Shown here one piece after another: positions 40,633 to 47,111 of a stretch of 47,111 nucleotides of DNA (position 1 is the first letter of the stretch; every line of letters starts with the position of its first letter). Origin of the DNA: an uncultured Mycoplasmatota bacterium (GTDB lineage: Bacteria; Bacillota_I; Bacilli_A; RF39; UBA660); assembly GCA_946554325.1 (NCBI GenBank), contig CAMNSB010000003.1, positions 1 through 47,111 of the forward strand. Reading direction: 5' to 3'. The translations under genes and the position numbers were made by a program. Below the pieces are notes generated by a model. It had not been told where the DNA came from. It searched no databases and was given only the letters and a program-made list of their open reading frames with translations.

Positions 40633-41325
40633 TTAATTTTCGAGTTTATGATTTTCATCTATATATTGGTAGGGAAGCATATTTTGATTACTAATAACTG
40701 CTTTACCTAAATTTTTTTTTGGTATCATCTCTAGCCACTTTTGCAGCATGTCCATCCATTTTAACATTTTCTTATTTTGCTCTAATCCATAAGGTTTATG
40801 CTCTTTCGCAAGTTCACGAGTAGCAATTTCCCCTAAATCAGTAAGAGCAACTTCTATATCAGACATATTATCTCGAAGAGATTCTTTTCTGATCCCTTTA
40901 TATGATGTATATTCGCATGCTTTCATACCAGATCATTCTTTATATATTTCATTCGTAAATATTCCATATTCATAATTTTCAGTAATACCTCCCTCTTTCC
41001 ATATATCAGTTAGTCTATTTCTATCTAATATACTTTTTAATCTAGCCTCAATCCACTTATCAGAATATCCCCTTTTACGATAATAGCAAATTGCTCTTTT
41101 TATTGCTATTTCAGGATCAAATACTTCATCAATTCTCTATCCGACTAAAGAAGCTAACCACATTTTAAATGGCTCTGCTTTAGGACTAGGAATTGATTCA
41201 ATAAGTCTTAAAAAGCATTTGCAACATCAACAACACTAAAATAATAGTATTCTTTTTCACTATCCCAAATACTTCTAATCTCATTACCTTCAAATAAATT
41301 TGAAAAAGCAAATTCATAATATAAA
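40633..41325 (-). pseudogene. Decayed DinD/BRO-N-like gene (DNA-damage-inducible protein D family)
   Basis: Pieces across frames: FEGNEIRSIWDSEKEYYYFSVVDVANA / IPSPKAEPFKMWLASLVG*RIDEVFDPEIAIKRAICYYRKRGYSDKWIEARLKSI / MSDIEVALTDLGEIATRELAKEHKPYGLEQNKK / NVKMDGHAAKVARDDTKKK / GKAVISNQNMLPY. Confidence 0.75.
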
Positions 41326-41351
41326 AAATAATAGCAGCTAAATAACTACTA

Positions 41352-42140
41352 TTACCTTGTTTTTACTAACGTTTTATCTGAATAAAATGCTCCAATATAT
41401 TGTCTACCTGCTTTTGAACGATTGGTAAAAGAGGCAGAATGTGAATAATAATCAGGACTAGTAATGGTATCCGTTAATTTAAAGTTTACATTACAAAGAC
41501 CACATTCATTAAATTGATCAAAGATGGCTTGACGAATATTGATATTAAAAACACCATTTTCTCTTTCTATAATACTATTTTCCCATACTTTCTCATCTGT
41601 TGCCCATTTTGGATAAGAGTCATACATCCAATTAGGTCCAGCACAGGCAGAAACATATGCGAAAACATTTTTATCCTCGAAAGTAAAGCCTAGCTCTTTT
41701 TCTGCTTTATGTAATGCTTCAAATGTAAGTAATGGCAATTTTTTATCTACTAATTCACCACTACAATGACAAACAGCAGTAACATTATTTTCACAATCAT
41801 TTATAATCACAACAGGACAATCAGCAACTGGATGTCCTACAACAATTCCAGGCTCCTTATCAGTAGTAACTAAAATATCCTCTTTAATACTAACATCCCA
41901 TCCATCTTTAGCAGTTAGTATCTCGCAATCGTTCATAATACGATAAGTACCATTCTTATCTTTTTGATCAGCCATAAACATCTTGTGACCATCAAATCCT
42001 TTTTCTTCTCCTAAAATAAGCCTTCTTTTCAAAAAATCCTCTTTTCGGTAAGATGCAGGCAAAGAAGAAGGATAAAATCTAGCAACAGTATTCATATTCC
42101 CATAATAATTTTTTGTATCTAATATATTTACAGTACTCAT
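41352..42140 (-). CDS. Laccase-domain (PgeF/DUF152-like) protein
   Basis: VVGHPVADCPVVIIND, CHCSGELVDKKLP, SACAGPNWMYDSYP. Confidence 0.75.
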   Translation of the reverse strand: MSTVNILDTKNYYGNMNTVARFYPSSLPASYRKEDFLKRRLILGEEKGFDGHKMFMADQKDKNGTYRIMNDCEILTAKDGWDVSIKEDILVTTDKEPGIVVGHPVADCPVVIINDCENNVTAVCHCSGELVDKKLPLLTFEALHKAEKELGFTFEDKNVFAYVSACAGPNWMYDSYPKWATDEKVWENSIIERENGVFNINIRQAIFDQFNECGLCNVNFKLTDTITSPDYYSHSASFTNRSKAGRQYIGAFYSDKTLVKTR

Positions 42141-42238
42141 ACTTTTCTCCCTCAACTAAAAATATGCTCTATTTTCTCACAAAATACCATTATTTGCAAG
42201 GAAAGGTTTTTTCTTATATAATAAAAATGGTGATTAAA

Positions 42239-42811
42239 ATGTATACAATAAAAGAGGCCTTAGAGTATGAATTAATCATAAAAAACTCTAAATTTATAGC
42301 ACTAATACATCAAGTAAAGAAAAAAGAGGAAATAGAAAAATATCTAAATCTAGCAAAGAAAAAGTATCCAAAAGCAACACATTATGTATATGCTTATAAA
42401 ATTTCTAATATAGAAAAATCAAATGATGATGGGGAACCAAGTGGGACAGCAGGAATGCCCATTCTAAATGTACTAAAAGCGAAAGAGATTACGAATGTAT
42501 TAGTAATCGTAATTCGCTATTTTGGTGGTATTAAACTAGGTGCTGGAGGTCTCATTAGAGCATACGCCTCATCTTGTAAAAAAGTGCTAGAAAAAGCCCA
42601 CCTAGTCTCTTTAATTCCTGCTAAAAAAGTAAAAATAATAACAACCTACGCCAATCAAAAAGAGCTAGATTATCTAATAAAGAATAGTAAAATTTTAGAA
42701 AAGAACTTCACAGATAAAATTATATATATCGTATTAATAGAAGATGAACACATCTTAGATAACAAATTCGCCTATGAAGTAATAGGAGATGATTACATAG
42801 AAACTTGCTAA
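42239..42811 (+). CDS. YigZ/IMPACT family protein
   Basis: KNSKFIALIHQVKKKEE, DDGEPSGTAGMPIL, VIVIRYFGGIKLGAGGLIRAY. Confidence 0.93.
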   Translation: MYTIKEALEYELIIKNSKFIALIHQVKKKEEIEKYLNLAKKKYPKATHYVYAYKISNIEKSNDDGEPSGTAGMPILNVLKAKEITNVLVIVIRYFGGIKLGAGGLIRAYASSCKKVLEKAHLVSLIPAKKVKIITTYANQKELDYLIKNSKILEKNFTDKIIYIVLIEDEHILDNKFAYEVIGDDYIETC

Positions 42812-42819
42812 CACTCTTT

Positions 42820-44247
42820 TTAATGTTCCAAATACTCTTCTAATGCCTTTTGTGCTTCTATAGGATCATCCATTTCATCATCATAATAACTATGAAAAGT
42901 ATTAGTCTTTATTTTCCTAACATTCTCACTAGATGCTGTAACAATCATTTTTGTATCAAATAAATTTTGATAAGTATAAAATTTCTTCTGTTTTAAATTC
43001 TTAATTACTTCATCAATCACTTCTTTAGGATAAATTTGTGCATTGTTTCGTTCTGTATGATAAGTAATGTATTTATCAGAGACAAGATCAATTTCAGGAT
43101 GATAAGAATCATAATAATATTCAACATCAACACGTACTTTATCCCCTAGCGTATCATCAGTAGCATAAAAAGTATTATAATGTTCTTCTATTGTAAATTC
43201 TTCTTTCATATCATAGATTTCAGATACAATTTTTTTCTGATACTTAGGAGGTGCTCCATCAATATAAGTAAGTCCAGTAAAATACCAACAAGAAAGGGCA
43301 AACCCAACACAAGAAAGAATAATAGATGTAAAGAAGGTAATAAGAGAGGCTATCTGATTACTTTTTCTATTAGCAATAAATTGAATTAATAAAATAGCAA
43401 TTAAAATAGTGAAAGTAATTACCCCTATTCCAAGTAGAAAAGGTCCGACTAAGAAAAGTCCCTTAAATGATAATAGAATAAGAAGAACAAATAAAATGAT
43501 AAAAGTAACAAGAGCACATAAATCCCAAAGTAAAATAATCCCACAAATAAATTTTAAAAAGTAACTAAACAAAGTAGTTAGAAAATCAAAAACACTTAAA
43601 TGATCTTGATAGACATACTTCTTTTGTTTTACATGCGTTTTCTCATCATGAATAGTTATTTTTTCACGGCTTTGTTGTACTGGTTCATCTATGGAATCAG
43701 TAAGTTCCACTCGATCTAAATACTTTACTTTACAAATATAACAAAATGCTAAAATAGCAAAAATTCCATACGCTAAATTTAGTAAAAATGACCAAAGCGA
43801 AGCAAGTAATCTCATTACTACATTACTATCTCCATGATAAAAGATAGCATTAATAGAGTCTTCTAGAATTATAAAAGGAATTTTACATACAAGAATAACT
43901 GCACATATGATGAAAAGTGTCATCACAAATCGAATCATTTGAGATGCATTCATATTCTCTAAAAGAGCGATTGTTTTTCGAATGGATAATTCGATGGACG
44001 CAATAATAGAATGAAACAATCGATTATCTTGTCTTTCTTTTTCAGCCATGACATCTCCATTCACAAGGATATCTAAACTACAATGAAAAATACGACACAT
44101 CTCCGTTAGTTTTTCCATCTCAGGATAACTGGCCCCAGACTCCCATTTAGAAACGGACTGTCTAGTAACTCCTAACATTTCCGCTAGTTGTTCTTGCGAA
44201 ATATTTTTACTTTTTCGCAAATTCAATAAATTTTCACAAAATTTCAT
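42820..44247 (-). CDS. XRE HTH protein fused to multi-TM membrane domain
   Basis: LRKSKNISQEQLAEMLGVTRQSVSKWESGASYPEMEKL followed by several TM helices. Confidence 0.85.
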   Translation of the reverse strand: MKFCENLLNLRKSKNISQEQLAEMLGVTRQSVSKWESGASYPEMEKLTEMCRIFHCSLDILVNGDVMAEKERQDNRLFHSIIASIELSIRKTIALLENMNASQMIRFVMTLFIICAVILVCKIPFIILEDSINAIFYHGDSNVVMRLLASLWSFLLNLAYGIFAILAFCYICKVKYLDRVELTDSIDEPVQQSREKITIHDEKTHVKQKKYVYQDHLSVFDFLTTLFSYFLKFICGIILLWDLCALVTFIILFVLLILLSFKGLFLVGPFLLGIGVITFTILIAILLIQFIANRKSNQIASLITFFTSIILSCVGFALSCWYFTGLTYIDGAPPKYQKKIVSEIYDMKEEFTIEEHYNTFYATDDTLGDKVRVDVEYYYDSYHPEIDLVSDKYITYHTERNNAQIYPKEVIDEVIKNLKQKKFYTYQNLFDTKMIVTASSENVRKIKTNTFHSYYDDEMDDPIEAQKALEEYLEH

Positions 44248-44353
44248 TTCTTCACCTCGCTCTAACTATAGCACTTTACATGGTTGCGTAGTACCAACTT
44301 TCGGTTGTTTTTTGTAAAATATTAGTTGCATGATAAGAAAAAAGAATTACTTT

Positions 44354-44659
44354 TTATTTATGAAACAAATTTTTCATCTTCTCTTTTGGCATAAAACCTG
44401 TTTCTCTAGAAAGCAATTCCCCATCTTGATAGAAATAAATAGTTGGTACTACCATCACTCCATATTGATGTGCAAGTTCTTCATGATTATCAATATCAAT
44501 TTTAATAATGGTAATATCATCATTTTCTTTTGCCATCTCTTCAAGTTCTCCTCCAAGCATTTGACAAGGTCCACACCAAGTGGCAAAAAAGTCTACAACT
44601 ACCTTCCCTGTTTTAATTTCTTCTTCTAAGTTTATACGATTATCATAATGTTTTATCAT
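44354..44659 (-). CDS. trxA: Thioredoxin
   Basis: VVDFFATWCGPCQMLGGELEEMA. Confidence 0.95.
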   Translation of the reverse strand: MIKHYDNRINLEEEIKTGKVVVDFFATWCGPCQMLGGELEEMAKENDDITIIKIDIDNHEELAHQYGVMVVPTIYFYQDGELLSRETGFMPKEKMKNLFHK

Positions 44660-44671
44660 ACATTTCCTCCT

Positions 44672-45394
44672 TTATTTATAATGATAGATGAGTGGTGCTA
44701 AACCTTCTATATCATCTAATTTATCAGTTTTATCTAAAAGCTCTGTCATATCCTCACTAGTCACTACTTTATATTTTAGTAATATGTCTGCCACTTTTAA
44801 ATTAACTTGATTGGTATTAATAGAAGTTTCTGGATTCAATTTATCAGTTAATGAATAAATATCTCCTACTGCATCCTTAAAACCACCCAAAGAATTAGAA
44901 AGAATTGGTGTATCCATTAAAATATAGTTTACAACACCACTACTGGTAAATAAAGAGAACCCTCCTAGTGGAACAGAAAAGATAATAAGGGCAAAAAATA
45001 CATAAAGATACCCCGAAATAAGTCCTACCACAAAACCTAGTATCTTAGATGGTAAAGTAAGAATAAGCGTTAAATCCACAAATTTTTGTATAATTCCAGT
45101 AGTCTTTACAATAATTTGAAAAATAGCAAGCAAAATACTAGCAATAATCACAAAAGCAAGTACCTGATATAAAACTACATTTAAAATAGTAATCCCTTTT
45201 AATTTTCCCAAAAAGTCAAAAAAAGGAAAAAATTTCATCATAAAATTAGCCAGTGGATTTTTAACTTGAAAGGCAATCACATAAACTAGGATAGTTCCAA
45301 TTACCATAACTAGTTCTTTTAAAACACCACGTTTCATTCCTACAACGCCTGCAAGAATAATAAACAAAATAATAACAATATCGAAAATATTCAT
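44672..45394 (-). CDS. CvpA family membrane protein
   Basis: FDIVIILFIILAGVVGMKRGVLKELV; four-TM profile. Confidence 0.8.
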   Translation of the reverse strand: MNIFDIVIILFIILAGVVGMKRGVLKELVMVIGTILVYVIAFQVKNPLANFMMKFFPFFDFLGKLKGITILNVVLYQVLAFVIIASILLAIFQIIVKTTGIIQKFVDLTLILTLPSKILGFVVGLISGYLYVFFALIIFSVPLGGFSLFTSSGVVNYILMDTPILSNSLGGFKDAVGDIYSLTDKLNPETSINTNQVNLKVADILLKYKVVTSEDMTELLDKTDKLDDIEGLAPLIYHYK

Positions 45395-45567
45395 AACTTA
45401 CTTCCTTTCCAATACTTTCTATAAATAGTATAACCTATTTTTTAAAATTATGCTATAACCTTATGATAACAAATTGTAAAATGTATCTTTTATTTAATGA
45501 CTTTTTATCTTAAAATTGATACAATGGTATTAATAAAAACACTTATGAAAGGAGAAAATAATTCAAA

Positions 45568-46473
45568 ATGAATATGGTAATTAAGGTAAGCGAAGAAACA
45601 AAAAAGAAGATGATTGAGTATTATAAGGATAAGAAAAGAGATAAAGAAATTCCTTATGTTGTTTTTCAGGCAGATGAAGAGGATACGGTTATCACAATGT
45701 ACACATCTGGTAAAGTCATGTTTCAAGGAAAAAGTGCTGATGTAGATGCTACTATGTGGATGGAAGTAGATGGCCAAAGTGCAAAGAGTGAAAAAAAAGA
45801 AGATTTAGGTAAATATCATAACTGTACATCAGTTGGTAGTGATGAAGTGGGAACGGGAGACTACTTTGGTCCAATCGTAGTAACAGCATCCTATGTAACA
45901 AAAGAAGATGTAAAGTTCTTAGAGGATTTAGGAATCAGGGACTCTAAAAAAATTGATGATGAAAAAATTAAAAAAATAGCTCCAGAAATAGCAAAAAGAA
46001 TCAAATATCGTAGTATGATTTTAAGTAATAAAGAATATAATGAAAAATATAGTAAAGATATCAATATGAATAAAATCAAAGCCATCCTTCATAACAAAGT
46101 ACTATATCAATTAATAGAAGAAGAACATCCTAAAATTGATTATATTATTGTAGATGAATTTGCTAGAGAAAAAAGATATTATGAATATTTAGAGGGGATT
46201 CCAAACATCCAGCGAGGAATCACTTTTATGACCAAAGCAGAAGATAAAAACCTAGCAGTAGCATGTGCTTCTATTATTAGTCGTTATATCTTTTTAAAGG
46301 AGTTTGATAAACTTTGTGATACCCTTCACCTACCTCTAGTAAAGGGTGCAGGAAGTGAAGTAGATAAGATTGGAGAAGAAGTAGTAGAAAAATATGGAGA
46401 AGAAAAATTAACAGAGATTGCCAAACTTAACTTTAAGAATACAGAAAGAATTCTACATACCATGATATTTTAA
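45568..46473 (+). CDS. rnhC: Ribonuclease HIII
   Basis: SVGSDEVGTGDYFGPIVVTASYV, DSKKI, VACASIISRYIFLKEFD. Confidence 0.95.
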   Translation: MNMVIKVSEETKKKMIEYYKDKKRDKEIPYVVFQADEEDTVITMYTSGKVMFQGKSADVDATMWMEVDGQSAKSEKKEDLGKYHNCTSVGSDEVGTGDYFGPIVVTASYVTKEDVKFLEDLGIRDSKKIDDEKIKKIAPEIAKRIKYRSMILSNKEYNEKYSKDINMNKIKAILHNKVLYQLIEEEHPKIDYIIVDEFAREKRYYEYLEGIPNIQRGITFMTKAEDKNLAVACASIISRYIFLKEFDKLCDTLHLPLVKGAGSEVDKIGEEVVEKYGEEKLTEIAKLNFKNTERILHTMIF

Positions 46474-46497
46474 AGAGATGCCAAGCATCTCTTTTTC
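46472..46497 (+). terminator. Rho-independent terminator of rnhC
   Basis: AAAGAGATGC-CAA-GCATCTCTTT perfect 10-bp stem + T-rich tail. Confidence 0.8.
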
Positions 46498-46524
46498 TAT
46501 ACATTTAATAATTCAAATGAGTGA

Positions 46525-47111
46525 TCAAGACACATTAGGATCTAAATCAACAGTAAACGGATCATCGCGACTCCCGTCCCCACCACCTACGATTGTCCCA
46601 GGTGCAAGTGAAACTGCGGGCCGAACGCCGAACGGGTTGTGCATGCCGTAGTTGCTCAGATTGCCACTGGAGCTGACGCCGAGGCCGTTAGCATAGTAGT
46701 AGTCGAAGTAAGACGGCGACAAAGCCCACCAATACTTATTCGTATACAAATAACTTAAACTACTATATCCACTCCATCCATGTCCTGCTAATGTTAACTC
46801 ATCTCCTGTGAGTAGTGCCACTGGATAGGTTAATGCTCCATTTCCATTCTCTTCACTTACTGTAAATTGATCTAATTTGTTAACACATTCCAAACTTGGT
46901 TGATGTAATACCACATTTCTTCCATTCGCACCAAATCTTGTATAAGTATTGGTACTAGAATCTTCATCCTTACTCTTTAATGGTCCATTATAGATACTCC
47001 TATCATTACACCATACTGTATCTTCCAACGAGTCAGTATAATCCAACATATTTGCCTGATACCAATTATCAATTGCCTTCTTGATTGTAGAATCATTTGT
47101 ATTGACAAACA
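46525..47111 (-). CDS. C-terminal part of a surface protein with CLec/FGE-like fold; probable DGR target protein (continues past right edge)
   Basis: Frame open to 47111; NDSTIKKAIDNWYQANMLDYTDSLEDTVWCNDRSIYNG...GALTYPVALLTGDELTLAGHG...YWWALSPSYFDYYYANGLGVSSSGNLSNYGMHNPFGVRPAVSLAPGTIVGGGDGSRDDPF. Confidence 0.85.
   Translation of the reverse strand, partial: FVNTNDSTIKKAIDNWYQANMLDYTDSLEDTVWCNDRSIYNGPLKSKDEDSSTNTYTRFGANGRNVVLHQPSLECVNKLDQFTVSEENGNGALTYPVALLTGDELTLAGHGWSGYSSLSYLYTNKYWWALSPSYFDYYYANGLGVSSSGNLSNYGMHNPFGVRPAVSLAPGTIVGGGDGSRDDPFTVDLDPNVS
46568..46728 (-). other. Putative DGR variable region (core 46627-46710) plus GC-rich 3' flank (candidate IMH)
   Basis: About 58% GC by hand count over 46611-46720 in AT-rich flanks; 21 of 28 core codons are NNC with scrambled first two positions; located at the 3' end of a CLec-like gene just before GVRPAVSL. 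Confidence 0.8.

Noticed and set aside
44330-44629. 99-aa plus-strand ORF
   Set aside because: Antisense to trxA, F/I/K-rich composition.
1-46560. DGR template repeat within the window
   Set aside because: No second GC-rich block resembling the VR (e.g. TGGTGGGCTTTGTCGCCGTCT or CCGTTCGGCGTTCGGCCCGCA) was found on either strand by reading.
1-47111. CRISPR arrays, rRNA and tRNA genes
   Set aside because: No regularly spaced repeats or recognisable cloverleaf/rRNA sequence seen by eye; a tRNAscan/CRISPR search would settle this.

Overview
A 47-kb chromosomal window from a low-GC, apparently spore-forming Bacillota/Bacilli-type bacterium (standard stop codons; ylbJ, spoIVB and spoIIM present). 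Most of it is housekeeping: lepA, hemW, tmk, mutS, nusB-xseA-xseB, mnmA, deoB, a Xer recombinase, rarA, an alanine T-box operon (two small kinases, alaS, holA), trxA, cvpA, rnhC. A type IV pilus-type ATPase sits next to two minor pseudopilins. Accessory DNA lies between mutS and nusB: an unknown protein plus HTH gene behind a perfect 20-bp palindrome, and a small secreted protein next to a four-gene ABC exporter-like locus. Several short regions hold decaying genes (DUF2726-like, DinD/BRO-N-like, DUF3592-like, and a truncated surface protein). The strongest unusual signal is at the right edge. A C-type-lectin/FGE-like surface protein gene (46525 to beyond 47111, minus strand) contains a block of about 110 bp at roughly 58% GC in an otherwise AT-rich genome. 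In its 28-codon core, 21 codons end in C and the first two positions look scrambled. This is the signature of a diversity-generating retroelement (DGR) variable region. No template repeat or reverse transcriptase was found in the window.
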